Part shown: in pieces, positions 35,497 to 45,611 of the stretch
How positions within the stretch are numbered: position 1 is the first letter of the stretch
How the letters are laid out: each line of letters opens with the position of its first letter
Source of the DNA: Paenibacillus sp. JDR-2
GTDB lineage: Bacteria; Bacillota; Bacilli; Paenibacillales; Paenibacillaceae
Assembly (NCBI RefSeq): GCF_000023585.1
Contig: NC_012914.1
Coordinates: 1,374,501-1,438,500, forward strand
DNA length: 64,000 nt
Direction: 5' to 3'
Notes under the pieces: generated by a model
Seen by the model: the letters and a program-made list of their open reading frames with translations, nothing else
What the model was told of the DNA's origin: nothing
The model's database searches: none
Translations under genes and position numbers: made by a program

Positions 35497-38400
35497 GTGA
35501 ATACGAACCGAAATTGGACAAAAGCACGTGCCGGAATGGCAAAAATGCTAGTCATGCTGATGATTTTCTCTACTGTTGGTTTTATCGGATTGCCTGGTGT
35601 TTATGCTGCGGACGATGCTCCGGATACGGCGTCGGTTACGCTTGGAGAAACACCGGTGGAGAGTGGCATATCCGGCAGAGCCGGCGATAACGGAGACGGA
35701 CTTCTAACGGGTACGCAAGCAGAAACCCCTTATTGGCAGACGAATAAAGCAGAAGGTACCACTTATCTGTATATGAACGTGAGCGACGATTACTTATTCG
35801 ACAGCGCGGATTACGATGTTGACGTAACCCTCCGCTATTTCGATGAAGGAAACGGAAGCTTCCTGCTGCAATACGATGCGCAGTCGGCAGCCTTTAAGGA
35901 CAGCGCAAAGTTTACTTACGGCGATACGAAGACGTGGAAGGACTACACCTTTAATCTGAGCGATGCCAAATTCGCCAACCGAACGAACGACTCCGACTTC
36001 CGGATCGCCATTGAAGGCGGCGGGATTAACGGCGAACAGAATCCGGACCTGAAGCTAGCAAGCGTGACGGTCAAAAAGACGCTTAAAGAAACGGCCACTC
36101 CGGAAGCCAGCATTACGCTTGGCCAAACTCCGGTATCGCATGGCATTACAGCCCATCCTGGCGATGGCGCTGCGGAAAATCTTTTGACCGGCGAGATCGG
36201 CGGCAAGACGTACTGGAAAACCAACCAGACGATCAGCCCAACCGACCATGGCGCCAATATTCTTTATTTCTACTTTGACGTTTCGGACAGCTATTTGTTC
36301 AATAACGCGGACCAGGATGTTTTCGTAACGGTCGAGTATTACGACAGCGGCAGCGGCAGCATGAAGCTGCAATACGATGCGCAGTCGGCAGCCTTTAAGG
36401 ATGCGCCGGAATTTACTTATACGAACACCAATACGTGGAAAAAACATACGTTTAAGCTTGGCGACGCGAAGTTCGCAAACGGCACCAACGGCGGCGATTT
36501 CCGTCTTCACGTATCCGGGCCGGGGGCGATTGGCGCCAATCCGGATCTCTATATCGCTTCGGTATCGGTAAAAACCCAGCCGCAGCAAAATGTTTCGACG
36601 GAGACCAAAGTGTACGACACGGTCTATAAAGCGGATGATGTCGTGATCGCCGATATGAGCGTCAAGGACTTCGGCGCTGCCGGCGACGGCGTTAAGGATG
36701 ATACCAAAGCGTTCCAGGACGCGCTTGCGGCAGCAGGCAACCGCGGGGGCGGCGTTGTTTTTGCACCGGCCGGCACGTATAAGCTGACTAGTCATCTGAT
36801 TGTTCCGACAGGGGTAACGCTGCGCGGCGATTGGATTAGCCCCGATGCAGCAGGTGGCGAAGTAAAAGGAACGATCCTGGCTGTCTATGCCGATAAAGGC
36901 ATCGAGAACGGCCCTAGCTTCCTGCAGCTGGCACCTGTGAGCGGCGTGACGAACTTGTCCGTCTGGTATCCGGAGCAGTCGCTTGGCGCACCGGTTGCTT
37001 ATCCTTGGACGTTCGAGCAATTGTCCGGAGACAGCATGACGGTCAAAAATGTGACGCTGGTCAACTCTTACAACGGCATCAAGATAGGTCCTAGCTGGAA
37101 CGAACTGCACTATGTGCGCAATTTGTACGGTACAGCACTCAAAACAGGCATTTTCCTTGACTACACCACGGATATTGGCAGGCTGGAGCATATCCGACTG
37201 GCGTCCTCCTATTGGGCAGGCTCAGGCTTGGCAGGCTCGCCGCAGCAGGCAGAGCTGAAAGCCTATACGACCGCTAACACCGAAGGGATCGTCATGGGCC
37301 GCTCGGACTGGGAGTATATGTCCGATATTGACCTGGCCGATTTCAAGAACGGCATGCGGATTACGACAAGAACGGGCAGCCTGGAGACGGCTAACGCCCA
37401 GCTCTACAAAGTTAATGTTCATGACAGCAACGTGGCGCTGAAGGTTGAAGGCGTTAACGATTTTGGACTTTTAATCTCGGACAGCAGCTTTAAAGCTAAC
37501 GCAGGCGTTGACCCTAAAGCGGTCTATGCAACCGAAGGCTTCCACTCCATCGTTCAATTCAACCAAGTAACGTTTGGCGGTACGCCTCATCATGCGGTTG
37601 TGAATGAAGGCAGCGGCGTATTGTCGTTCGAGAACAGCACGTTCGAGAACTGGGATGATCAGAACGGAGGTTATGCGATTGCCGCGAAGGGCGGCTCGCT
37701 TATTCTAGGTCAGTCCGCGTTCTCTAAAGCTGCCAAGCATGTGCTCTTGGAAGGCAGTGTGGCTACGGTTAACTCGGTGAACTCCGGACATAACGGCAGT
37801 CTGGCGGTAACCGATAACAGCGATGCGGCAGAAGTTAACGTGCATCAGGATGCGAAATATGTGCTGGAGCAACTTCCTTCGGTTGCGGCCCTTGATCTGG
37901 CGAACCGTCCGAAACCGGCTACGGGCAGCCTGTTTGATATTACGGCTGCCCCTTACGAGGCGGACAGCACCGGCGAGACGGATGTATCCGCGAAAATCCA
38001 ACAAGCGCTTGACGATGCCGATGCGGCTGGAGGCGGTACGGTTTATTTGCCGGCGGGCATTTACCGCGTCAATACCCCGCTTACGGTTCCTAGCGGAGTA
38101 GAGCTGCGCGGTTCATGGGATGTTCCGCATCATACGATTGGCGGGGGTACGGCGATTTTCACCAATTACGGGGAAAATAACCCTGACGGCGCTGCGTTTA
38201 TCTCGCTAGAGCAGGATGCGGGTCTTAGAGGCTTATCCGTTTATTACGACCAGCAGAGCTGGACAAACGTGAAGCCTTACGCTTGGACCGTTCAAGGCAA
38301 AGGCAGCGGCGTTTATCTGATCGATACAACGCTTATCAACCCTTACAAAGGCGTAGATTTTGGCACTTACGATACGAGCGGTCATTACATTGATTACGTT

Positions 38401-41400
38401 GCAGGCTCTCCTCTAATGGAAGGCATTTTCCTCGGCGGCGGCGCTGACGGCGGATTAATGCGCAATGTTCAGTTCAACCCGCATTATTACGGGCGCAACA
38501 ATTTCCCTAACCATCCTTCCACGGATCAGGACTTTGATGCGGTATGGAGCTATCAGAAAGAAAATCTGGATGCGTTCCGGATTGGCGATGTGAAGAGCGA
38601 GACGATCTTTAATACGTTTGTATACGGTTCGAAATACGGGATCCATTTTGAAGAGCAGAACGGGGTTGGACCTGAAGCGGTTGTCATCGGCCACGGTACG
38701 GACGGCAGCAAGAAGGGCGCCGTGCTTGATGCCGCGGGTGAAGCGGGTCTGAAGCTGATTAATACCGAGCTGGTGTCGATGAGTTCTTCGGACAAAGTGT
38801 ATGTTGTTGTAGGCGAGGATTTTGATTCCAAAGCCGTATTCTTCAACTCTTCGATGTGGGGAGATACGACGCGTTCCTTTGATATTTTTGGAGGAGATGT
38901 CCGCATTCAGCAAAGCAACTTTACGAGAGTCGGGCAACGCGGCATTAACGCGGCCCGCGGCGACATTACGCTGTACGATTCTTACTTCCAGCAGCCAAAC
39001 ACGAATCATGTGTATGCCGGTCCGGACATCGAGAAGCTGATTATCGCAAACAACCTGTTTAAAGGCGGTTTGCAGCTGATCAACGAAGCGGGGACAAAGG
39101 TAACGGGTTCGAACCTGGTTCCGGTTGCGCTGGATCTGGTGAAAGGCGAGTTCGACGAGAGCAACCCGGCTAACGCGAATTTTGCTCTGAAGCTGACCAA
39201 CATGACGGAATCCGATCCGCTTGCGGGTAAGATCGAAGTCATTGCGCCGGACAGCTACAAGGACAAATTTGTACCTGTTCGCTTCAAGGGGATCGCGCTT
39301 GGAGAGAGCGTAATTGTGAATCTCCCTTATTTGTCGGGCGACACTCTGAAGTACAAAGTAACGCTGGATAATGGCTATTCCTATGTGACGCAGGTGAAGA
39401 CGGCTCAGTCGTTTGCCACGCGCAAGGACGATAACAGCCAGGTTCAACCTAATATCGATATTTCGAGCTCCACCAATTACTCGAGCCTAGGCGGCATTTG
39501 GGGCGGCAAGGACGACCTGAGCGCACAGGCAAGCGTCCGCTACGATAACGATAATCTGTATGTAACGGTTCGTACTACGGACAATACGCATTACCAGACC
39601 TGGACGAACGGCGATATTTGGCAGGGCGACAGCTTGCAGCTTGGTATCGATTTATCGAGAAAAGACGGCTCCGCCAGCCAAAACGTAAACGAGCTAGGTT
39701 TTGCCCTTACGAACGGCGGCACGATCTCGAAGTGGAGATGGCGTGCGCCTGCCGGTGTGGCAGCCGGAGCATTTAACGATGCGGATGCGGTTATTACGCG
39801 GGATGAAGCGGCTCATCAGACGGTGTACGACATTACCCTTCCGCTCGCTGCTCTGCACGGCGCAGGTTATACCTTCTCGCAGGAGGATCCGCTTGGTTTG
39901 ACGATTTTGCTCAATGAACATGACGGCGCCGGCCGTTCGGGCTTTATTGAATATAACCAGGGGATCGGAACAAGCAAGGACGCTACGCAGTTTGGCGATC
40001 TGTACCTGCTGAGCTCGGACTACGAAAGTCTGCTCGAGCAATCGGCGGAAGCAGCGGTTGCAGCGGCTGAGCAGTCGAAGGATGTTACAAGCATTGATGC
40101 GGCAACCAACTTTGTCAGCCTGCTTCCGCAAGGAACGGTAAAATCCGGTCTCTCGGCAAGATTGTCGGCGCTTGGCGGAACAACAAATCCGGGTAACGGG
40201 TCGGGTTCCGGCTCGGGTTCCGGTGCTGGGCAAACGGATCAGCCGAAGGTGGCGGTTGGCGCGAATGGCGCGGTTCAGGTGGAAGGCAAGGGAACGCTTG
40301 ATGCCGGTTCGAAACATGCAAAACTTTCGCTGACCGCTGCGTTGCTGGATCAAGCCTTCTCGAAAGCAACGGCTGGCCAGGACGGCAAGAAAAAGATCAC
40401 CGTGGTGATTCCTAGCGCAGCTGGTGCAAATGGCTACTCCTTGGAGCTTCCTTCCAGCTATGTGAACCAGCAGTCGCCGGATAAGCAAATCGAACTGGTA
40501 ACTCCGACAGGGACGATTCTGCTCTCCAGCGATATGCTGAAGCCGGATGCGGGTAAGCTTGGTCAGACGGTAACAATCAGCATTGGCAGCGCGAATACCA
40601 GCGGTTGGAGCGAGCAGCTGAAGAAGAAGCTTGGCGACCGTCCGGTTGTAGATTTGTCGATCCAGTCTGCTGGTCAGACTATTGACTGGCATAACAGCCA
40701 ATCGCCGGTGACGGTATCCATTCCGTATACCCCTTCGGCAGCCGAAAAAGCCGATGCCAAAAAGCTGACCGTGTGGTATATCGACGGCAGCGGCAAGCCG
40801 TTCCCGGTACCTAGCGGACAGTATAAGGAAGCGGCCGGAAGCATCGTATTTACGACGAAGCATTTCAGCCAATACGCGGTTGCTTTCGTGCAAAAATCGT
40901 TCGGCGATCTGAACGGCTACGCTTGGGCAAAAGAAGCGATCGAGGTGCTTGCGGCGAAGGGAATCATTAATGGCGTATCCGATACGTCTTATGCTCCTGG
41001 CGCATCGATTACGAGAGCCGATTTCGTGAAGCTGCTTGTCGATACGTTTGGCTTTGCGTCTGACACTCCGGGCAGCTTTGCTGATGTGAACTCGAATCGT
41101 TATTATGCCAATGCGGTAGCCACGGCTAAGGCTCTTGGCATTACGAACGGTGCCGGAGGCAACCGGTTTAATCCTGAGGCTCCGATTACGAGAGAAGAAG
41201 CGGCAACGTTTATCGAGCGTGCTCTCACGGTTGCCAAGGCTGGCCTGCCAGCAGGTACAGAGGATGTACTCGCGGTTTTCTCCGATGCTAATCAGATTTC
41301 GGCATATGCGAAGAACAGCATAAGCGCGCTCGTGAAGGCGGGACTCTTGCAGGGCAATGACGGACTGCTGGAGCCACAAGGCCAATTGACGCGGGCGGAA

Positions 41401-41436
41401 GCAGCCGTATTGTTCTACCGGATTTATAATCAATAA
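35497..41436 (+). CDS. giant SLH surface protein with two pectate-lyase-like beta-helix domains and CBM9-like domain
   Basis: 1979 residues from the GTG at 35497, seven bases after TGGAGGT; the TTG at 35491 is too close. Signal peptide about 1-36, ending VYAAD. Two tandem beta-sandwich repeats follow (about 45-200 and 205-365). The first Pectate_lyase_3-type helix begins V-K-D-F-G-A-A-G-D-G-V-K-D-D-T near 390. The second begins near 810 with D-V-S-A-K-I-Q-Q-A-L and the A-G-I-Y-R-V motif. Then a CBM9-like domain (about 1310-1510), a G-S-G-S linker, a beta domain and three SLH repeats near the C terminus. Substrate unknown; pectin, rhamnogalacturonan or another plant glycan are all possible. 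It stands alone, with terminators on both sides. Confidence 0.87.
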   Translation: MNTNRNWTKARAGMAKMLVMLMIFSTVGFIGLPGVYAADDAPDTASVTLGETPVESGISGRAGDNGDGLLTGTQAETPYWQTNKAEGTTYLYMNVSDDYLFDSADYDVDVTLRYFDEGNGSFLLQYDAQSAAFKDSAKFTYGDTKTWKDYTFNLSDAKFANRTNDSDFRIAIEGGGINGEQNPDLKLASVTVKKTLKETATPEASITLGQTPVSHGITAHPGDGAAENLLTGEIGGKTYWKTNQTISPTDHGANILYFYFDVSDSYLFNNADQDVFVTVEYYDSGSGSMKLQYDAQSAAFKDAPEFTYTNTNTWKKHTFKLGDAKFANGTNGGDFRLHVSGPGAIGANPDLYIASVSVKTQPQQNVSTETKVYDTVYKADDVVIADMSVKDFGAAGDGVKDDTKAFQDALAAAGNRGGGVVFAPAGTYKLTSHLIVPTGVTLRGDWISPDAAGGEVKGTILAVYADKGIENGPSFLQLAPVSGVTNLSVWYPEQSLGAPVAYPWTFEQLSGDSMTVKNVTLVNSYNGIKIGPSWNELHYVRNLYGTALKTGIFLDYTTDIGRLEHIRLASSYWAGSGLAGSPQQAELKAYTTANTEGIVMGRSDWEYMSDIDLADFKNGMRITTRTGSLETANAQLYKVNVHDSNVALKVEGVNDFGLLISDSSFKANAGVDPKAVYATEGFHSIVQFNQVTFGGTPHHAVVNEGSGVLSFENSTFENWDDQNGGYAIAAKGGSLILGQSAFSKAAKHVLLEGSVATVNSVNSGHNGSLAVTDNSDAAEVNVHQDAKYVLEQLPSVAALDLANRPKPATGSLFDITAAPYEADSTGETDVSAKIQQALDDADAAGGGTVYLPAGIYRVNTPLTVPSGVELRGSWDVPHHTIGGGTAIFTNYGENNPDGAAFISLEQDAGLRGLSVYYDQQSWTNVKPYAWTVQGKGSGVYLIDTTLINPYKGVDFGTYDTSGHYIDYVAGSPLMEGIFLGGGADGGLMRNVQFNPHYYGRNNFPNHPSTDQDFDAVWSYQKENLDAFRIGDVKSETIFNTFVYGSKYGIHFEEQNGVGPEAVVIGHGTDGSKKGAVLDAAGEAGLKLINTELVSMSSSDKVYVVVGEDFDSKAVFFNSSMWGDTTRSFDIFGGDVRIQQSNFTRVGQRGINAARGDITLYDSYFQQPNTNHVYAGPDIEKLIIANNLFKGGLQLINEAGTKVTGSNLVPVALDLVKGEFDESNPANANFALKLTNMTESDPLAGKIEVIAPDSYKDKFVPVRFKGIALGESVIVNLPYLSGDTLKYKVTLDNGYSYVTQVKTAQSFATRKDDNSQVQPNIDISSSTNYSSLGGIWGGKDDLSAQASVRYDNDNLYVTVRTTDNTHYQTWTNGDIWQGDSLQLGIDLSRKDGSASQNVNELGFALTNGGTISKWRWRAPAGVAAGAFNDADAVITRDEAAHQTVYDITLPLAALHGAGYTFSQEDPLGLTILLNEHDGAGRSGFIEYNQGIGTSKDATQFGDLYLLSSDYESLLEQSAEAAVAAAEQSKDVTSIDAATNFVSLLPQGTVKSGLSARLSALGGTTNPGNGSGSGSGSGAGQTDQPKVAVGANGAVQVEGKGTLDAGSKHAKLSLTAALLDQAFSKATAGQDGKKKITVVIPSAAGANGYSLELPSSYVNQQSPDKQIELVTPTGTILLSSDMLKPDAGKLGQTVTISIGSANTSGWSEQLKKKLGDRPVVDLSIQSAGQTIDWHNSQSPVTVSIPYTPSAAEKADAKKLTVWYIDGSGKPFPVPSGQYKEAAGSIVFTTKHFSQYAVAFVQKSFGDLNGYAWAKEAIEVLAAKGIINGVSDTSYAPGASITRADFVKLLVDTFGFASDTPGSFADVNSNRYYANAVATAKALGITNGAGGNRFNPEAPITREEAATFIERALTVAKAGLPAGTEDVLAVFSDANQISAYAKNSISALVKAGLLQGNDGLLEPQGQLTRAEAAVLFYRIYNQ

Positions 41437-41447
41437 ATAAGATTGGG

Positions 41448-41484
41448 AGGAGCCGGATTCCATGCAGGAATCCGGCTCCTTTTT
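41448..41484 (+). terminator. terminator after large SLH protein
   Basis: AGGAGCCGGATTCC/GGAATCCGGCTCCT, perfect 14-bp stem, 5-nt loop, T4-5 tail. Confidence 0.93.
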
Positions 41485-41595
41485 GGCGTATTATTAGCGT
41501 ACTAAACATGCCTTTACACCAATAAGCTATGGCGAGTAATGCTTTACCGAAATGCAGACACTGGAATGGCTATTCATGTTGGGAGGCTATATGGG

Positions 41596-42564
41596 ATGAG
41601 CAACATTCGAATTGGGTTTATTGGAACGGGAGGTATTGCCGGCTGGCATGCCAAGCAGCTGCTGGAGCTCCCGGAGGTTCAAATTACCGCGCTATCGGAT
41701 ACCAGCGAAGGCAATCGCGTTGCTTTTGCTGAAAAATTTGGTTTGCAGGATGCCCGGCAGTTCTCCGCTTATGAGGATATGCTTGAGCAGGGGGAGCTGG
41801 ATGCGGTTGTGATTTGCTCGCCGCATACGCTTCATTTCAGACAAGCCTACGATGCGTTGGACAGAGGGCTGCATGTGCTTATCGAGAAGCCGATGACTTG
41901 CTCGTCGGAGGAAGCCGAGCAGCTTATCCGGAAGGCGGAAGAGTCGGGGAAAGTGATGCAGGTGTCGTACCAGCGGCATTTTCAGCCGGAATTTCTGTAC
42001 ATTCGGAATGCCATTGCAAGCGGGGAGATCGGCAGGCTGACCTCTGTAACCGCTTCACTTAGCCAAGAGTGGTATCAGCTTACGGAAGGCACGTGGAGAC
42101 AGGTTCCTTCGCTCTCCGGCGGCGGATTCCTGATGGACTCCGGCAGCCATATTATCGACGTGCTGCTCTGGACGACCGGAATGACTCCTGTGGAAGTAAA
42201 GTCCCAGCTTCAGAACCATGGAGCGCCGGTTGAAATCGACAGCTTCACTTCCATCCGTTTCGCGGAAGGGGTGCTGGCGGGCTTGAACTTTGCCGGTTAT
42301 GCGCCTGGCTGGAACGAGACGTTTGCGTTCTGCGGGGACAACGGCGGCATCTACTATGACAATGGTAAAATTACGCTTCGCCGTTTGAATGAGGAGCCAA
42401 TTGTACCGGAGCTTCCGGAGGCAACCACGAATCAGGACAAAAGCTTTATCGACGCTATCTTTGGCCGCCACGAAGTGCTTGTCCCTGGCGAGTTCGCCCT
42501 CAAGGTCGTATCCTTAAGCGAAATGATCTACCAGGCAGCGGGCTACGATCCGCTGAAAAGATAA
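41596..42564 (+). CDS. Gfo/Idh/MocA family dehydrogenase
   Basis: 322 residues from the ATG at 41596, nine bases after GGAGG; the upstream in-frame ATG at 41539 has no site. Rossmann motif GFIGTGGIAGWHA at 6-18, EKP motif in V-L-I-E-K-P near 100, and the G-G-G-F-L-M-D-S-G-S-H-I-I-D catalytic-domain signature with His and Asp. NAD(P)-dependent oxidation of a sugar or sugar acid is the family role; substrate unknown. It lacks the cysteine cluster seen in the dehydrogenase at 17584. Confidence 0.93.
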   Translation: MSNIRIGFIGTGGIAGWHAKQLLELPEVQITALSDTSEGNRVAFAEKFGLQDARQFSAYEDMLEQGELDAVVICSPHTLHFRQAYDALDRGLHVLIEKPMTCSSEEAEQLIRKAEESGKVMQVSYQRHFQPEFLYIRNAIASGEIGRLTSVTASLSQEWYQLTEGTWRQVPSLSGGGFLMDSGSHIIDVLLWTTGMTPVEVKSQLQNHGAPVEIDSFTSIRFAEGVLAGLNFAGYAPGWNETFAFCGDNGGIYYDNGKITLRRLNEEPIVPELPEATTNQDKSFIDAIFGRHEVLVPGEFALKVVSLSEMIYQAAGYDPLKR

Positions 42565-42568
42565 TAAG

Positions 42569-42601
42569 AAAGGGTTGCCCCGTGTCGGGGCAACCCTTTT
42601 G
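42569..42601 (+). terminator. terminator after dehydrogenase
   Basis: AAAGGGTTGCCCCG/CGGGGCAACCCTTT with a 3-nt loop and T-tail. Between here and the GH3 stop at 42792 no gene is seen, only an imperfect palindrome GTAAGCT...AGCTTAC at about 42742-42763. Confidence 0.92.
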
Positions 42602-42791
42602 TTTTTGTATTTGCGGGCTTGGCCCTCCTTGCTTGCTGTAAGTCGAAAATCTGCTTTACAGCTGTTGGAATCTGGTTAAAGGGCTACCACTCTCATTTAC
42701 CAACGTTCACCAACTGGTACACTTGAGCTAACTCGCCCACTGTAAGCTCCAAAAGAAGCTTACGGCTTCACCACCCCGGCTCTCTCGCCGC

Positions 42792-45428
42792 TTACTTCAC
42801 CTCAAACTCGCCAACCAGGGCGATTTTACCGGAGCTTGGACCGATCAGCGCGCGGAAGGCACCGGGCTCGACGGTCCACTGCAGGTCGCGGCCGAGGACG
42901 CGGAGGTCGCGCGGGGTCAGCGTGAACTCGACGGTTGCGGTTTCTCCGGCCTGCAGACGGATCCGCTTGAAATGCCGCAGCTCTTTCTCCGGACGCGCGA
43001 TCGAGCTGAACACGTCGCTCACATAGAGCTGAACGACTTCGTCACCCGCACGGTCCCCTGTATTGGTCACGTCGAACGTCACGGCGATACTATCATCTAC
43101 ACTAATCTCAGCCGATTCCAAGCGGAGATTGTCATAACGGAAAGTCGTATAGCTTAGGCCGTGGCCAAAGGTATAGAGCGGCTCGTTATTGCCGCCGACA
43201 TAATGCTTTTGTCCGCCGCGGCGGCGGTTATAGTAGACCGGAATCTGCCCGATGGTCCGAGGGAAGGAGATCGGCAGACGGCCAGCCGGGTTGTAATCGC
43301 CAAACAGCACTTCAGCGATGGCGTTGCCGCCTTGCTCGCCCGGATACCAAGCTTCGATAATCGCCGGAATATGCTCCGACTCCCATTCCAATGTAATTGG
43401 ACGTCCATTCTGGAGTACCAGAATAACCGGAGTGCCTGTCTCATATACTGCCTTCAAAAGCTTAAGCTGGTCGCCGGGCAGATCCAGGCTGTTCCGGTCA
43501 ATGCCTTCCCCGCAGGTACGCTCGGAATCGCCAAGCGCGACAACCGCAACATCGGCCTGAGCCGCCACAGCAACCGCATCTTGAATGCCAATTGTGTTGT
43601 GATTCCAGCCGAGCACGATTTCAACGCCGTTTGTATCCTTGCAATATTCTACGCGGATATCGTATTCGCAACCGGCTTCCAGCTTGACCGGCACGCTGCG
43701 CTTGGCACTCTTATCCTTGCCCCAGCCGTCTACAAGCAGCTCGCCGTCCAGCCAGAAGCGCATACTGTCCTGACTGATCGTGCCGATATAGCCGCTGAAG
43801 CTGTGCTTCGGAACAAGCTTGCCTGTCCACCGGACGGAGAAGCCCATCGTGTTAATGCTTTGATCCGGCTTCGTAATCACCCAGTTGAAGTTGATGTTCC
43901 GATCCAGCTTGCTCAGAACAGGCTCGCCTTCCAGCTCCGGATTGTTGAAGTATTCGCCAACAAGTCCCGGATTGCCGCTGCCGTCATGGAGGCAGTCCGC
44001 CGGAATGGCTTCCAGCTCATCGGCCAGAATGCCCGTACCCTTGGCATACAGCACCTTCGTCTCGGAGGAAACAGCTCGTTTAATGCCCTCGAGCAGAGTA
44101 ACCGGCTCAAAGCCTTCGATAAAAGGAGTGTAGTCGCCAAGCCGGACTTCAGCTGCGCTAGGTCCAATAACCGCAATACTGCCCAAAGTTTTGCTGAGCG
44201 GAAGAGCTTCAGCTTCATTTTTCAGCAAAACAATACCTTCCCGCGCCGTCTGAAGCGCCGTTTGTCCATGCTCGGAACGGCGGATTACGCGCTTGGAAAG
44301 CTCCGGATCCGCATAAGGGTTCTCGAACAAGCCAAGCATAAACTTCACCTTCAATACGCGGGAGACGGCTTGATCCACAACCGCCGCGTCCAGCTCACCG
44401 CCCTCTACCATTTCAATAATGGACTGCTGGTAGAGCTCATGCGGATAGTCGTAATATTGCATATCCGTACCGGCAACAAGCGCCTGGCGGATCGCTTCCT
44501 TTTCCGAATCAGCCGTAAAATGGGCATGCTGCAGGCGGGCGATAGCACCAAGATCGGAACGGACAAAGCCCGGCATATTCCACTGTCCGCGCAGCACTTC
44601 CGTCAGCAGGCTGTAGTCCGCGGAGCAAGGAACACCGTCGATCGAATTATAGGAGCACATCGCATTGACCGCGCCTGCCTCCACGAAAGCCGCTTCAAAG
44701 ACCGGAAGGTGGTAAGCGTGCATATCGTTAAGCCCAATCGATGCAGGAGAGTGGTTTAGTCCTGACTCGGGTATACCGTGTACGGCAAAATGCTTTGGCT
44801 CCGCAATAATGCTGGTATTCGCAGTTAGATCTTCACCTTGAAGTCCTTTGATCATTGCAACCGCCATGCGGCTCGCCAGATGCGTATCCTCGCCAAACGT
44901 CTCTTCCACGCGTCCCCAGCGCGGCTCGCGGGCCAGATCGAGCACAGGACCAAATGTCTCGTGAATCCCGACGCTGCGAGATTCGGCTGCAATCTGCCGG
45001 CCAATCTCTTTCACAACCTCCGGATTCCAGGTGGAAGCCATTGTGATCGCATGGGGATATACCGTAAAGCCCGGCCGCAGCAGGCCATGAAGCGCCTCTT
45101 CGCTGAATAGGATCGGAATGCCAAGCCGTGTTTCTTCAACCGCATAACGCTGCAGCTGATTATTGGCATCAGCCGTACCATATAAGTCATGCAGACAGCC
45201 AATGCCGTCCCCGCCAACAACTTCTTTTACTTTATCCCAGTTCACGACCGCATCGTCAGCCATAACGGTAATCATATGCGGATGAGTGGCGCTCATGAAG
45301 GAAGCGCCAAAATATTGATCCAACTGGCGGACCTTCTCCTTCATCGTCATTCTTCCCAATAAATCTTCCACGCGCTGCTCAATTGGGGCATCCGCCCTTT
45401 TGTACAAAGCCGCATTGATGTTAACCAT
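42792..45428 (-). CDS. GH3 beta-glycosidase with PA14 insert
   Basis: 878 residues, no signal peptide, ATG behind AGGAGGAATGG. The N-terminal TIM-barrel has KHFAVHG (about 212-218) and nucleophile Asp292 in GFVRSDLGA. The alpha/beta sandwich domain holds a PA14-type insert (about 485-635, beginning G-L-V-G-E-Y-F). The C-terminal fibronectin-III-like domain starts near 765 (V-T-F-D-V-T-N-T-G-D-R-A-G-D-E-V). GH3 enzymes with PA14 inserts include beta-glucosidases and beta-xylosidases; specificity is open. Divergent from the ManD/RspA-type gene at 45612. Confidence 0.95.
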   Translation of the reverse strand: MVNINAALYKRADAPIEQRVEDLLGRMTMKEKVRQLDQYFGASFMSATHPHMITVMADDAVVNWDKVKEVVGGDGIGCLHDLYGTADANNQLQRYAVEETRLGIPILFSEEALHGLLRPGFTVYPHAITMASTWNPEVVKEIGRQIAAESRSVGIHETFGPVLDLAREPRWGRVEETFGEDTHLASRMAVAMIKGLQGEDLTANTSIIAEPKHFAVHGIPESGLNHSPASIGLNDMHAYHLPVFEAAFVEAGAVNAMCSYNSIDGVPCSADYSLLTEVLRGQWNMPGFVRSDLGAIARLQHAHFTADSEKEAIRQALVAGTDMQYYDYPHELYQQSIIEMVEGGELDAAVVDQAVSRVLKVKFMLGLFENPYADPELSKRVIRRSEHGQTALQTAREGIVLLKNEAEALPLSKTLGSIAVIGPSAAEVRLGDYTPFIEGFEPVTLLEGIKRAVSSETKVLYAKGTGILADELEAIPADCLHDGSGNPGLVGEYFNNPELEGEPVLSKLDRNINFNWVITKPDQSINTMGFSVRWTGKLVPKHSFSGYIGTISQDSMRFWLDGELLVDGWGKDKSAKRSVPVKLEAGCEYDIRVEYCKDTNGVEIVLGWNHNTIGIQDAVAVAAQADVAVVALGDSERTCGEGIDRNSLDLPGDQLKLLKAVYETGTPVILVLQNGRPITLEWESEHIPAIIEAWYPGEQGGNAIAEVLFGDYNPAGRLPISFPRTIGQIPVYYNRRRGGQKHYVGGNNEPLYTFGHGLSYTTFRYDNLRLESAEISVDDSIAVTFDVTNTGDRAGDEVVQLYVSDVFSSIARPEKELRHFKRIRLQAGETATVEFTLTPRDLRVLGRDLQWTVEPGAFRALIGPSSGKIALVGEFEVK

Positions 45429-45611
45429 TTCCCATTCCTCCTGTTACTTGATCTAGCATGGCTATATCTAATCTAGCGCAAGAACCGGCACCTAGACATA
45501 GCTCAAGCGAAAGAAGCCAAGAATGCGACAGAAAGTTTAAAAATGTCTCATTTAGAGCACGCCAAAACCGGACTAGAATGGGAGTGAGCACGACAAGAGG
45601 AGGGTAATAGG

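Noticed and set aside
39694-41463. 589-codon open frame on the minus strand
   Set aside because: It is fully antisense to the well-supported SLH protein, has no ribosome site or domain pattern, and its Arg/Ile-rich translation is typical of reading a biased gene backwards.
42742-42763. Palindrome GTAAGCT/AGCTTAC after the GH3 gene as terminator
   Set aside because: No T run follows on the minus strand, so it is not a convincing terminator.
43161-44759. 532-codon open frame on the plus strand
   Set aside because: Antisense to the GH3 gene, whose catalytic motifs are intact; no recognisable protein features.
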